From NCBI GenBank assembly GCA_002362385.1, contig DEUB01000012.1, positions 22,600 through 86,599 of the forward strand: a DNA stretch of 64,000 nucleotides. The letters are read 5' to 3'. This stretch comes from Lachnospiraceae bacterium UBA3273 (lineage in GTDB: Bacteria > Bacillota > Clostridia > Lachnospirales > Lachnospiraceae). The notes beneath the pieces were generated by a model. It had not been told where the DNA came from. It made no database searches and saw nothing but the letters and a program-made list of their open reading frames with translations. Both the position numbers and the translations under genes were made by a program. Positions 41,455-50,861 of this stretch are shown here, one piece after another; the first letter of the stretch is position 1, and each line of letters begins with the position of its first letter.

Positions 41455-43122
41455 ATGAAAAAGAGATCAAAGGTCATGATCATTATACTGGCTCTCATTG
41501 TACTGTCTGCCTTAGGCGGAGCTGTTATGTCATTAAAAAGCGGCAGACCGGGCGGCGGCGATCTGTCAGCATACATGGAGAGGAAATATAATAAAGAATT
41601 TGAGATCATAGAGGAGTTTACTTATATCGCCTACACTGACGGAGAACCGGAAACACAGCGCAAGTTGAAATGTCCCGCTGTGAAATTACGGGATAAAGAA
41701 AACGGTAAGATCATATGTTTTGCATATGCCTATCCGATGGAAACCGGGGATTGGATTTACAGGGATAATTATTCGCGGAAGGTTTTTTTGTATTGCCTCG
41801 GAGAAGAAAATCTTGTAATAAATAATGAAGAAAAATGCGGTACGGATACGTCTTTTTCGTATCCATGCCTTTCGCTGGATAATACGTTTGAAACGGCTCA
41901 AAAATTACAAAATGCGGTCATATTGTTTCACAAGCTTTATCCATGTGAAGGGTATGAAAGCTTTGAAGCTGAAGGAAGCATATATCTTTACCGGGTTTGG
42001 GCGGAAAATGCCGGCGATTGCCGGACGGAGGAGACGGGAGCGTTTTGCTGTGATACGCCCATAGAAGAATATAAGACTTTTTTAGAGGGATTGGAACAGG
42101 CCCGTGGGGAAGATGATGAAATTAGTGAACAATTCTCAGAGGATAAATTGACCACAGATATTGGCATTGAAGAAGAAATCAACTTTGAAGAAGAAATGAT
42201 AATTAATTTTGATGATGCATTTGGAAGGTTTGAGATTCCAAGTGATATTTCAAGAGATGTCGTGGTGGAAGAGTATTCGGACAATTTCCCAATGGAATTG
42301 CAGGAAGTGTTAGTGCATCTTTATGAAGATATTGATGAAGAAAATCATGCTGACTGGCGGAAGTACGAAGCAGATTGTGAAATTATTACATTAGAAACCT
42401 GCGGGGATATTCCGTTTGAAGATATTGCAAATGCTGCCGATGTATATTCAATAATTGATAAAAGATCAATGCGAATAGCGGATATTGATAGAGATGGGAT
42501 GGATGAGTATGTAATAAACGATAGTATAGGACGGGGAAATATTAGCTGCATTTATGTTGTAAAAAATGTTGATGGGAAATGGACATTAATTGGAGGCGGC
42601 AATGGGAGATATTCTACAGATGTCTGTACAATATTGGAATATGAGAATAGGTACTATTTGTTAGTGGGGGAAAATTTATCATATTGGAGTGATGAGGCAG
42701 AAATTCCGAATGGGGAATATTGGAAACATTGGGACAGTGCGCCATGGCAGGCAGATTGCTGGAATTCGTTGAAATTAAAAAAGGAGATAATAAGTTATAC
42801 CCCTTATGAAACATATAGTTATTTACAGGATGATTCGGTTGACTACTTATCAGATGTTGATCTGATATCTTTAGAAAATAATAGCGCAGATGAAGAGAGT
42901 TTTGGGATACAACATTGGCTCGTTAATGGAAGAACTTTTCAGTTAGAATATGAATGGGAAGAGGAACAGGCAGGGAAGAAATACTTTTATGTGGTGTCAA
43001 CTGTTGATGAAGAAAGTAAGGATATGTTGCTGACGGTGCTTTGCGAAAGTGGCAATAAAAAAATGATTGTTAAAGTATATTATCTTGTTGCTAATTATAA
43101 TATACAATTTGATGAGAGATAG
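41455..43122 (+). CDS. Chimeric single-pass extracytoplasmic protein
   Basis: A 555-residue protein with an N-terminal membrane anchor (about 6-26), start set by GGGGAGG before ATG 41455. The first 220 residues are one domain of unknown family. From about residue 224 the protein switches to a segment (SEQFSEDKLTTDIGIEEE, ending MIINFDDAFGRFE) almost identical, also in DNA, to one following the lipobox of the lipoprotein at 44312. The remainder carries RIADIDRDGMDEYVI, a VCBS/EF-hand-like motif. The 3' half is AT-rich relative to the 5' half. It looks like a fusion of a resident anchor with an incoming lipoprotein domain. Confidence 0.8.
   Translation: MKKRSKVMIIILALIVLSALGGAVMSLKSGRPGGGDLSAYMERKYNKEFEIIEEFTYIAYTDGEPETQRKLKCPAVKLRDKENGKIICFAYAYPMETGDWIYRDNYSRKVFLYCLGEENLVINNEEKCGTDTSFSYPCLSLDNTFETAQKLQNAVILFHKLYPCEGYESFEAEGSIYLYRVWAENAGDCRTEETGAFCCDTPIEEYKTFLEGLEQARGEDDEISEQFSEDKLTTDIGIEEEINFEEEMIINFDDAFGRFEIPSDISRDVVVEEYSDNFPMELQEVLVHLYEDIDEENHADWRKYEADCEIITLETCGDIPFEDIANAADVYSIIDKRSMRIADIDRDGMDEYVINDSIGRGNISCIYVVKNVDGKWTLIGGGNGRYSTDVCTILEYENRYYLLVGENLSYWSDEAEIPNGEYWKHWDSAPWQADCWNSLKLKKEIISYTPYETYSYLQDDSVDYLSDVDLISLENNSADEESFGIQHWLVNGRTFQLEYEWEEEQAGKKYFYVVSTVDEESKDMLLTVLCESGNKKMIVKVYYLVANYNIQFDER
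42123..42234 (+). repeat. Shared linker module, copy 1
   Basis: This 112-base segment matches 44389-44482, with an 18-base in-frame insertion here (encoding a local repeat of EEINFE-type residues). Outside the insertion the two copies differ at only a handful of bases, so the duplication or exchange is recent. Confidence 0.85.
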
Positions 43123-43220
43123 TTTGGGAAAAGTATTTAAAAGTTATTAGTTACAATTTACAATCAGTTGTAGCTGGATTTATATTTCACAGAAAATGAC
43201 GTTTTGAGGAGGCAATGACA

Positions 43221-43634
43221 ATGCACAATCAGATTGATGAATTATTAAAGACAAATGAATATGACATTTACAATAATCCCAACGTCAATAAAGAAGAGAT
43301 TAAGAAAATAGCAGGGATGATAGCTGCCGATAAAAGTATTGATTTGAACAAACTTTTTGATTTGTCAAAAGTTTCTTCCAAATTCTGCTGGCTGAATTAT
43401 TTGAGTATTCTGGAGGAACTGCCTAAAGAGGACAGGGTCAGGGGACTCCCGGTTCTGTTTGTATTGTTACAAGATGCTAACTGGCCTGCTTTCGAGAAAA
43501 CAATGGAGTTATTTGCAACTATTGACACCCAAACGGTTCAGTCCTATTTAGATAAATGTTTAGTACAAGCCTGTGCGGAAGATGATGAAGACTGGCTTTA
43601 CAACTTGCATCTGTTGGCAAAGAATTTGAAATAG
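43221..43634 (+). CDS. DUF5071-like small protein
   Basis: A 137-residue soluble helical protein. The segment RVRGLPVLFVLLQDANWPAFEKTMELF resembles the DUF5071 (HEAT-like) proteins with their characteristic (M/A)NWP motif, often found among polymorphic-toxin immunity genes. The start at 43221 is favoured by AGGAGG at 43207-43212. Family assignment is tentative. It sits among AT-rich accessory genes. Confidence 0.65.
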   Translation: MHNQIDELLKTNEYDIYNNPNVNKEEIKKIAGMIAADKSIDLNKLFDLSKVSSKFCWLNYLSILEELPKEDRVRGLPVLFVLLQDANWPAFEKTMELFATIDTQTVQSYLDKCLVQACAEDDEDWLYNLHLLAKNLK

Positions 43635-43692
43635 AAAACTTATAAAAAGCAGAAGGCAGTAAACATGAAGAAAGAATTTCGGAGGTAAGGTA

Positions 43693-44189
43693 ATGAAGAA
43701 GGCTCTGGCGTTTTTATTTGCGGTTATCATGATTTTAATAATAGGAGTATGTATTTTGGTTCCAATCATAAATAACCATACAGCAGAGCAGGTGGCAGAA
43801 GAATTGCAGTCATTACCCTTGCCGGAGAAAACGGAATTAGTAGAAATGCAATCCGCTGCCGGTAAGCTGGTGGGGAATGGAAACGGAATGCAGTATTTTG
43901 GGGCGATTCTGATTAAAAGCTATAATATATAGATATTAAGTGCATCATTATTTCAAATGGGCAGGTAAATTACACAATTGTAAAGACTCCTTATATTACT
44001 GTTATCGGCGGAGAACAGGATAAAATTCTGCAATATTGCATAGACAGCCCTAAAAGACATGTATTAACAAATAGTGATATCCGGTATAAGCGGGAGCAGA
44101 GATATATTGCAAAAAAATATGATATAAGTAGCGAACGAGTACATGTTATAGATGATTCAACAAATGGGAATTATATATGGAATTATTAG
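43693..44189 (+). pseudogene. Frameshifted small membrane-anchored protein
   Basis: The frame opens with a signal or membrane anchor (MKKALAFLFAVIMILIIGVCILVPI) and stops at 43930-43932 after GAILIKSYNI. A second frame (phase shifted by -1) is open from 43926 to the TAG at 44187-44189 and reads like protein: DIKCIIISNGQVNYTIVK, then TPYITVIGGEQDKILQYC and ending NGNYIWNY. The break lies in an AT repeat (TATAATATATAGATATT), a likely slippage site. It is probably one former gene of about 165 codons. A sequencing error is the alternative. Confidence 0.75.
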
Positions 44190-44311
44190 AAGTGTGATCC
44201 CCAAATAATGAATGGTTCATACGAAAAGGAATAAGTCAAAGAATTTATTTTAAAATGCTAATTATTGTAATTAAAGAAACAATATAAAAAATTGTAAGAA
44301 GAGGAGAAAGA

Positions 44312-45358
44312 ATGAAAAAAATTGCGCAGATTTTTGGGTTAATTATATTAGTTTTAATGACAGGCTGCTCAAAAGATGCGATGGAGAATAGTGAACAACT
44401 CACAGGGGATAAATTTTCCACAGATATTGGCATTGAAGAACAAATGATAATTAATTTTGATGATGTATTTGGAAGGTTTGAGGATATCCAAGAGGTGGAT
44501 GTATTAAAAAATGCTCCCAATACTGATTCAAGTGTTGAAAATAATTATATATTGAGTGAAGAAGATTTGTTATGGTATATGGAACTTTGGGCAGGATATC
44601 TGGAACCGATTATGACAAAAGACAAATTAGAAGAGTTAGACGATATTGAGTGGGATGAAAAAATTCGTCCATATATGGAATACGACTGGATTGATGATGA
44701 ACATATTGACAGGACAATGGCATCTGTGAATAGCTGGCATATGCAACTTGCAGATATAAATCTTGATGGACAGCCGGAAATGTTGGTATCAGAATATTTT
44801 CAGGATATGAAAGAAGACCTTACACATATATTTACCATACAGGATGGGGAAGTTGTATATTGTGGAAAAATCATTGCAAGTGAAGCATACAAAGATAACG
44901 AGCTTTTTGGAGGATCGGATTATCTGCCATCCTATTATGTTGATGTATATCAGAACGAATCGGGAGAATTTCGTTATCTTAGTTGCGAAGATTGGTGCTA
45001 TTCCAGTGGATATTACCAAATATATGTAAGCACATTTGATGGAAGAAGCATTTCAGATAAACCAGTATTTGCAATAGGATATACTTATGATGAGCAGGGA
45101 AAAATGATTTATAGTTATGCAACGGGGGATTGGCTGGAACGGGATAATGAACTCGCAGATGACGAACATTGTGCAGCATTTGGAAGGATGATAGAAGAGT
45201 ATATGGAAGGATATGAAAAAGCAGATATTGATTTTACAGTATCTCAATATCGTGTACCGGCTTTTGCAGGGGAACTGCCAAAGGAGCAGCAGGCAATTGT
45301 CCGGAAGAATATCGTGGCAGGATTTGCTCAGGCTTTGGGATATATGAAAGAGGAATAA
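44312..45358 (+). CDS. Lipoprotein with VCBS-like motif
   Basis: A 348-residue protein with a lipoprotein signal: hydrophobic core, then LMTGC with the acylated Cys at about residue 20. After the shared linker module (about 27-57) comes a globular domain with MQLADINLDGQPEMLVSEY, a DxNxDGxxE calcium-binding-like motif. Surface-anchored; role unknown. AT-rich. AGAGGAG precedes the start. Confidence 0.82.
   Translation: MKKIAQIFGLIILVLMTGCSKDAMENSEQLTGDKFSTDIGIEEQMIINFDDVFGRFEDIQEVDVLKNAPNTDSSVENNYILSEEDLLWYMELWAGYLEPIMTKDKLEELDDIEWDEKIRPYMEYDWIDDEHIDRTMASVNSWHMQLADINLDGQPEMLVSEYFQDMKEDLTHIFTIQDGEVVYCGKIIASEAYKDNELFGGSDYLPSYYVDVYQNESGEFRYLSCEDWCYSSGYYQIYVSTFDGRSISDKPVFAIGYTYDEQGKMIYSYATGDWLERDNELADDEHCAAFGRMIEEYMEGYEKADIDFTVSQYRVPAFAGELPKEQQAIVRKNIVAGFAQALGYMKEE
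44389..44482 (+). repeat. Shared linker module, copy 2
   Basis: Matches 42123-42234 apart from an 18-base in-frame deletion relative to that copy. It lies directly after the lipobox region of the lipoprotein gene. Confidence 0.85.
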
Positions 45359-45410
45359 TGGATACAGCAAAATCTGAAATCAGCCGTGAAATAGAAAGAC
45401 AGAGGCAGAT

Positions 45411-46316
45411 ATGAAAAAATATTATCTTGTTATATTTGTTTGTGTATTGCTATTAAGTGGAATATGTTGGATAAAATCTCAGCGCAATATAAATGATTTA
45501 TCTGAAAAAAGCAATAGTAATTCCTTGTCACTTAATGATACACGAGAGAAACCTATTGAAAATCTGATAATAAGTGAGGAAGAGAACACAGATATTGTAT
45601 ATTATCTTAGGGATGAAAAAGTTGATGAAATTGCCGCATTTTCTGATTTCTTGGATGGGCAGGTAAGTGCATATGATAATAAACAACAGAAGGAGTTGTA
45701 TTGTGCAGACTATTATGAAGAGTTTATGGAAGAACATCATGGTATTTCTACTATAGAAATAGTTGCAGAGGATATAAATGAGGATGATAAGCGTGAGCTG
45801 TTGATTATTTTAATGTATACCCCGGATCAGGGAGATTTATATGTATTTCATGAGCAGGATGGGAGAGTGTACGCATGGGAGGCTTTAGAGAACTTTTTTA
45901 CAATGCGGGTCGGAGAAGTATATTTATTGGGAAACGGCACATTTGAATTTTTTGGTGGATATGGACAGGGACATTTTTTTAAACGGTATAATGCTGACGG
46001 GGAAATTGAAGATGTTTTAAATTATTACTATAATAGTTATCCCTATGAAGGGAAAATACAGTATGATTATGTGTTGACGACATATGAGCAGGGGATGCCA
46101 GCGAAAGAATTAAAATATTCAATAATTGCTCCGGCGGATAAATTACCGGATGAGGGGGAATTGAGTTTGGGTACAAGAGAAGAACAAGAGGAATGTAATC
46201 GTATCTTAGATGAATTTTATGCGGAATCAGAGCGGGTGCGTTGGTTTAAATTTCCACAAAATGAAGAGGATGTTGAAGAAATTTCTCTTGATAATGTGTC
46301 CTTCTTTTTGGAATAG
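45411..46316 (+). CDS. Anchored extracytoplasmic protein with VCBS-like motif
   Basis: A 301-residue protein with an N-terminal hydrophobic anchor (about 4-21) without an obvious lipobox, a polar linker, then a domain with VAEDINEDDKRELLIILM (DxNxDDxxE motif) and YLLGNGTFEFFGGYGQGHFFKRY. It is the same general plan as its neighbours at 44312 and 47345. Role unknown. It follows the lipoprotein gene by 52 bases. Confidence 0.78.
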   Translation: MKKYYLVIFVCVLLLSGICWIKSQRNINDLSEKSNSNSLSLNDTREKPIENLIISEEENTDIVYYLRDEKVDEIAAFSDFLDGQVSAYDNKQQKELYCADYYEEFMEEHHGISTIEIVAEDINEDDKRELLIILMYTPDQGDLYVFHEQDGRVYAWEALENFFTMRVGEVYLLGNGTFEFFGGYGQGHFFKRYNADGEIEDVLNYYYNSYPYEGKIQYDYVLTTYEQGMPAKELKYSIIAPADKLPDEGELSLGTREEQEECNRILDEFYAESERVRWFKFPQNEEDVEEISLDNVSFFLE

Positions 46317-46411
46317 AGCAGGAAAGTGAAAATGAATTATTAATATTAATCCAAATCGGACATGATTTTGGAGATTTAATAGTTTTTGAAGAAACAGAGA
46401 AAGGAAAAATC

Positions 46412-47290
46412 ATGAAAGACAAAAAAAGAAAACGAATATTCTATATCGTCGCAGATTGTATGCTCTTCGCAGCACTTGCTGCAGGCGGCATTTATTATAT
46501 GCTGACCAGATATTATCTTTATAATATCCATAACCTTCATGCCAAAAATGCAATGATGGAGCATTTGGACTATTGGTATGACAAGCCCTTTGAACTATTG
46601 TCTACAGAATATGAAACGGTAGAAATGAAATCAGACAAAATTCAGGGATATGTACATATATGGTCCTATCTGCTGGCAGATGATAGAGGCGGGGAGTTTT
46701 ATGCTTACGTATGGGTTTATAGCCTTGCGGACAGAGGAGCCGGAAATTCACATGGGTCGGATTATGGCTCATATATATCCGACACCTACGTGGAAGAGGA
46801 GCCCGGAAATCTTACCTATGAGATAGAGGAGGATGAGGAAGGCTGCAGAGTATCCGTATATGACGATTGGGAAGATCCGCTATATGAATCGTCCTACCCC
46901 AAGGAACCGGTCATAAAGAGGATCGGTAAGGATACCCTGGAAATACATGAAGGTGCAGGAAATACCTGGTGGTCAGTGTTTATTAACGGGGAGAGGGGCG
47001 AAGTTTCCAAACCGATTGAGGATGTGATTGCCTGCAATGAGCAGATTGTCGTATATCCGGTCTTTGAAGACGGCGTTTTTAAGATCATCATCAGAGATAT
47101 TTATGACGAGAATGCCTATGAAGAGTTCACGGATGATTTTCCGCCTGTGGCCACAGGAACCGGTTTTATAAAAGAAGCAAAGGCGCTCGATTCGTATACC
47201 GTATATCTGGATTACTATACAGGAGATAGCGGAAATGGGGATGAATGGGAAGAAAAAAGAATAGTCGTAAAGTCGGGGTTGAAAGAATAG
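46412..47290 (+). CDS. Single-pass extracytoplasmic protein, unknown
   Basis: A 292-residue protein. A Lys/Arg-rich cytoplasmic start (MKDKKRKR) is followed by a transmembrane helix (about 9-30), then a domain rich in Tyr, Asp and Glu. No VCBS-like motif is visible, unlike the neighbouring genes. Preceded by GAGAAAGGAAAAATC. No family recognised. Confidence 0.75.
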   Translation: MKDKKRKRIFYIVADCMLFAALAAGGIYYMLTRYYLYNIHNLHAKNAMMEHLDYWYDKPFELLSTEYETVEMKSDKIQGYVHIWSYLLADDRGGEFYAYVWVYSLADRGAGNSHGSDYGSYISDTYVEEEPGNLTYEIEEDEEGCRVSVYDDWEDPLYESSYPKEPVIKRIGKDTLEIHEGAGNTWWSVFINGERGEVSKPIEDVIACNEQIVVYPVFEDGVFKIIIRDIYDENAYEEFTDDFPPVATGTGFIKEAKALDSYTVYLDYYTGDSGNGDEWEEKRIVVKSGLKE

Positions 47291-47344
47291 GACGGTGTGC
47301 ATTGCGACAAGATCATACATTTTCAGAAAGATGAGAGATATTTA

Positions 47345-49969
47345 ATGAAAAAAATACGGATAATTATCATTGCAGCAGTTCTTATAATGGCAGGCATTTT
47401 GGGGATATTTATAAAAGCAAATTGGATTCCTGGTAAATATGCGGTCAAGGAAGGGGATTTTGATCGGTATAAGCCTTATATATTGGTTCAGGAAGTCCAT
47501 TATACGGGGAGCGGCTGGGTACAGACGGGGGATGAAAGCGGTTTTTTTCCGCAGGAGGAATATGCCGATATCGATCTGGTAAACGGAAGCGTACTGCCGC
47601 AGATGGATATATATGATGAAGAGTATGCTAACATATATTTGTGTGAAATAGAATATAAAGGAAAAACGAAACATGCTGCTTTTGAAGATGAAATAGATTC
47701 CTATTATATTGTGGATTGGCATCCTGTATATCCTGTATTGCGAGACACCATACTGCCTGAATGGCTGTATCCGAAAGGTTTTATGACAAAAAGGGAAGCA
47801 GGAAGAACATCAGAAAAGACCGATGGGGTAGAGCTGTCACAGAAAGAAAATGACAGTATCAATATGAAAGACCTGTTTCGTAACGTGCCTTCGTCAAATA
47901 TACAGGAATTGTCCTTTTATGTGAGGAAGGCCCGGATGGCCACAGAAGATGAAGCAAAAAAGGTTTATGCCGATATAGAGATACCGGTGGAAAAGGAAGT
48001 GGAATTAAAGGAGCCTTATGCCCAGGCTTATTATACTTTTTTAAAAGAAGAAAGCGATCCTATAAAGGAGAACCGGTCTTTAAGATTCCGTTTGGCATAT
48101 ATTGACGATGATGATACGCCGGAATTACTGCTTATGAAAGATAATTCCCATCCTGCCGGCGTATGGGTCTATACCTATAAAAATGGCAGGGTCGTTGAAG
48201 TGGGGGAATTTGGCTCCATTGGGGGGATGCAGTATTTAGAGAAGAGAGGAATGATTTTTAGCGGCTTTTACAATATGGGAGAAGGATTTTCTCAGTTTTA
48301 TATGCTGAAAGACGGGACGGCGGAAAAGATTTGTGAGTTTCATGATATTGACGTAGAGGCTTTTACAGAACCGGTGGAACCACTTTATGAAATAGACGGC
48401 GTGCCTGTATCGGAAGCGGAATATAATGCAAAATATAACGAATTGTGGAATGATGATTTCATATCTATCGGATATAACGACGGAGTTGTCGTTGAGGATA
48501 TCAAAGACTTAAAAAGGGCATTGGCACGGGAAATAGAAGATCTGGAGATAAAAACAAAGCTGGCAGCCGGTCTGGATGCGGGGCAGTTGGAGGCATTGGA
48601 AGCATACAGCAATTTCCTGATTGTGTACAGGCCGGGCTTTTCAAAAGAACTTTCTGACCGGGCTGATACGGAATGGGAGTATACCGTAGATTATGAAGAT
48701 TCGGAAGGACCGAAATTTACGCTGCTCTATCTGGATGGAGATGAAATTCCCGAGCTGGCGGTCGTGTATGGCCTTGCCCATGCCCACGGTATTTATCTTT
48801 ATACTTATACGGATGGGGAAGTTAAGCAGGTAGGAGATTCCTCTTACGGGCAGTATGGCGGCGTAGGATATATGGAAAAGGAAGGGATCATTTTCAGCGG
48901 CTATGATAACCATGGCAACCTATACGACAGCGTATATCGGATGGATGGGACAAAAACGGTTCTGTTACAGGAAAGCAGCGAGTGTTGGGTCCATGAGGAA
49001 GACGGGGAAGGGCAGTATGTTTACGAGGTAAACGGAAAAGAGACGACTTTGGAGGAATATCTGGCGGCGAATGAAAAATGGAATGTATCCGAGGAAAAGA
49101 TAGCCGCATATGACAAAGCTTTTTGCGTACCGGACGGTAATATAGAGGGCAGTGTAAACAGGGCGATGATAAGTATTTTATTAGGACGGGAGGAATATCT
49201 GAAAGAAAAAGTGCTGTCCGCATCAGGATGTACCGAAAACGAGATATTGCGTTTTGAATATGACGATTTCGACAGAGACGGAAGCTACGAGGCTTTTGTT
49301 TTTTTAGGAGAGCGTATAGAGACAGAGCAGGAGGAATATTATAAAGGGCAATTCTGGTTTGTGAGCGGGAAACAGTGCGTGGAGCTGGAAGATGAAAATG
49401 TTTATCGCTATATTGACGGTATTACGGAGGGGAGCGGCCCTACGTATATTTATTTTGTGTCAAATGAATACTTTACTCACAATTTGAGCAGTGTATGGAC
49501 TGTGAAAGAAGGGGAAGCGGTAGAAAGTGCGATTTCCGGAATCGGGGAGGTAAAATGTGACCGCAGAAATGAACTGGAGATATGGATAGACGCTTATGAT
49601 ATGGTTTCTGACGGAAAAGAGGGAGAACGATACGGACATACATGTAAACCCTATTTTTACCGGTATAGCTGGGCCGATGATGAATTTGTAAGGTATGAAA
49701 GCAGAGAGATCAGCAAGGAATGGCTGAAGCACCTTTGCGGATTTGACCTGGGTACGGAAATAGAAGCGGAAGGTTATGAAATCCTGTCAATTTTGGAACA
49801 AAAAAACGGAATCGTAGTAGTAAATTATGCCATGCCTTCTTCAGAAGACGGATCTTCCGGGATAACTTATGACAACGTTTTCTGGGACTGCGCTGCGGGA
49901 GATTACTGGAAAAAGGATGAGAGGGGCGTTACTTCCTGGAAGGACGCGGGATTCGGCGGAACTTATTGA
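47345..49969 (+). CDS. Large anchored protein with three VCBS-like units
   Basis: An 874-residue protein with a membrane anchor or signal at about 3-22. After an N-terminal domain there are two related units: LAYIDDDDTPELLLMKD ... GVWVYTYKNGRVVEVGEFGSIGGMQYLEKRGMIFSGFYNMG-like, and LLYLDGDEIPELAVVYG ... GIYLYTYTDGEVKQVGDSSYGQYGGVGYMEKEGIIFSGYDNHG-like. A third motif, YDDFDRDGSYEAFVFL, follows near residue 640. The repeated unit (DxDxxPEL, YxYxxGxVxxVG, GxxYxEKxGxIFSGxxNxG) is clear. Probably a surface protein; function unknown. Confidence 0.8.
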   Translation: MKKIRIIIIAAVLIMAGILGIFIKANWIPGKYAVKEGDFDRYKPYILVQEVHYTGSGWVQTGDESGFFPQEEYADIDLVNGSVLPQMDIYDEEYANIYLCEIEYKGKTKHAAFEDEIDSYYIVDWHPVYPVLRDTILPEWLYPKGFMTKREAGRTSEKTDGVELSQKENDSINMKDLFRNVPSSNIQELSFYVRKARMATEDEAKKVYADIEIPVEKEVELKEPYAQAYYTFLKEESDPIKENRSLRFRLAYIDDDDTPELLLMKDNSHPAGVWVYTYKNGRVVEVGEFGSIGGMQYLEKRGMIFSGFYNMGEGFSQFYMLKDGTAEKICEFHDIDVEAFTEPVEPLYEIDGVPVSEAEYNAKYNELWNDDFISIGYNDGVVVEDIKDLKRALAREIEDLEIKTKLAAGLDAGQLEALEAYSNFLIVYRPGFSKELSDRADTEWEYTVDYEDSEGPKFTLLYLDGDEIPELAVVYGLAHAHGIYLYTYTDGEVKQVGDSSYGQYGGVGYMEKEGIIFSGYDNHGNLYDSVYRMDGTKTVLLQESSECWVHEEDGEGQYVYEVNGKETTLEEYLAANEKWNVSEEKIAAYDKAFCVPDGNIEGSVNRAMISILLGREEYLKEKVLSASGCTENEILRFEYDDFDRDGSYEAFVFLGERIETEQEEYYKGQFWFVSGKQCVELEDENVYRYIDGITEGSGPTYIYFVSNEYFTHNLSSVWTVKEGEAVESAISGIGEVKCDRRNELEIWIDAYDMVSDGKEGERYGHTCKPYFYRYSWADDEFVRYESREISKEWLKHLCGFDLGTEIEAEGYEILSILEQKNGIVVVNYAMPSSEDGSSGITYDNVFWDCAAGDYWKKDERGVTSWKDAGFGGTY

Positions 49970-50104
49970 ATGCATCCGGCCATCCTGTAAAAAATTAAAA
50001 TCATGTGGCATGTAAAGAAATAACAGAATAAAAACCGAATAAAAACCGGGCATAAATTTGTAATAAGTAACATATTTTTACTGTAAAATTAAAATGATAT
50101 GTGA

Positions 50105-50243
50105 TATAATATGTGCGGAAAGGGCAGAGTCAAGTGTTCAGAGAAGCGGCTGCCAGGCCTGCCGGAGCAATCATTTCTCCCTGCATTTGACAAGCGGAGC
50201 GACCCCGGAAAACTTTAGCTTTCAGGGTCTCTGCCCGTGATTT
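50105..50243 (+). ncRNA. Candidate three-way-junction RNA with intrinsic terminator
   Basis: In the 369-base gap between 49969 and 50339. TATAAT at 50105-50110 could start a transcript near 50118. GGGCAGAG (50122-50129) pairs exactly with CTCTGCCC (50229-50236), closing a region with two inner hairpins: a GAGAA...TTCTC arm (about 50141-50178) and a GACCC...GGGTC arm (about 50200-50228, inner GAAA/TTTC). The closing stem is followed by GTGATTTTTTT, so it doubles as a terminator. No SRP, 6S, tmRNA or known riboswitch signature is recognised. It may be an sRNA or a leader of the next gene. Confidence 0.55.
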
Positions 50244-50338
50244 TTTTGTTAATTCATAATGAAGAAGACGGTATGGGCACTATTCATGGCGTTTTCCCAT
50301 CCCATACCATCGAAAAGTATTGCAAAGGAGACAGGACT

Positions 50339-50788
50339 ATGGCAAAACTTATCATTACGGTTGAAGGTGGCAAGATTACACAAACACTGAACTTTCTGGA
50401 CAGGAATATCAAGGACAACAGATATGTCTACGGAAACGGCAACGAATCCGGGATCATAAGTGATCTGGAAGAGGTTTACGAGGATGTTCCGGACTGTCAG
50501 AGGATCTTGGGAGATTATGATGAACTGCTTGAAGCGGTCAACATCGGAAAGAGCCAGATTACCACTGTTATGCGGCAGTTGAATGAACTGGAAAAGGAAA
50601 TGGAACCCTATGTGATTCCAAAGCCGGAAAGCGAGCGGGAACATGTGATCACATTGAATAATGATGATCTGGAAAGGCTTTCCAAGATCGGAGGCGGGCT
50701 TTCGCTTACGACGGATAAAGACATAGAAGTGGCGGTTAAAAAGCTGATACATGCCTTAGGCGATATCAGTTTAAAAAAGAAGGCCTGA
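50339..50788 (+). CDS. Conserved-looking small protein, unknown
   Basis: A 149-residue soluble protein beginning MAKLIITVEGGKITQTLNFLDRN, with a helical middle (DCQRILGDYDELLEAVNIGKSQITTVMRQLNELEKEMEPY) and a C-terminal segment VAVKKLIHALGDISLKKK. Start supported by AAAGGAG about nine bases upstream. No family recognised. It lies directly after the candidate RNA and may be controlled by it. Confidence 0.75.
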   Translation: MAKLIITVEGGKITQTLNFLDRNIKDNRYVYGNGNESGIISDLEEVYEDVPDCQRILGDYDELLEAVNIGKSQITTVMRQLNELEKEMEPYVIPKPESEREHVITLNNDDLERLSKIGGGLSLTTDKDIEVAVKKLIHALGDISLKKKA

Positions 50789-50814
50789 GAAAAATACATA
50801 TGCAGGCTATCAAT

Positions 50815-50861
50815 AAAGATCAGGGAAATTGACTTAAATGCCGGTCATTTCCCTGATCTTT
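50815..50861. terminator. Bidirectional terminator
   Basis: AAAGATCAGGGAAAT (50815-50829) and ATTTCCCTGATCTTT (50847-50861) form a perfect 15-bp stem flanked by T/A tracts on both sides, between the plus-strand gene ending at 50788 and the minus-strand coaBC, whose stop codon it touches. Confidence 0.9.

Noticed and set aside
50105..50243. SRP RNA, 6S RNA or tmRNA
   Set aside because: The conserved SRP GGAAGGAAGCA-type apical loop is absent, the length is too short for 6S or tmRNA, and no tag-encoding frame is present.
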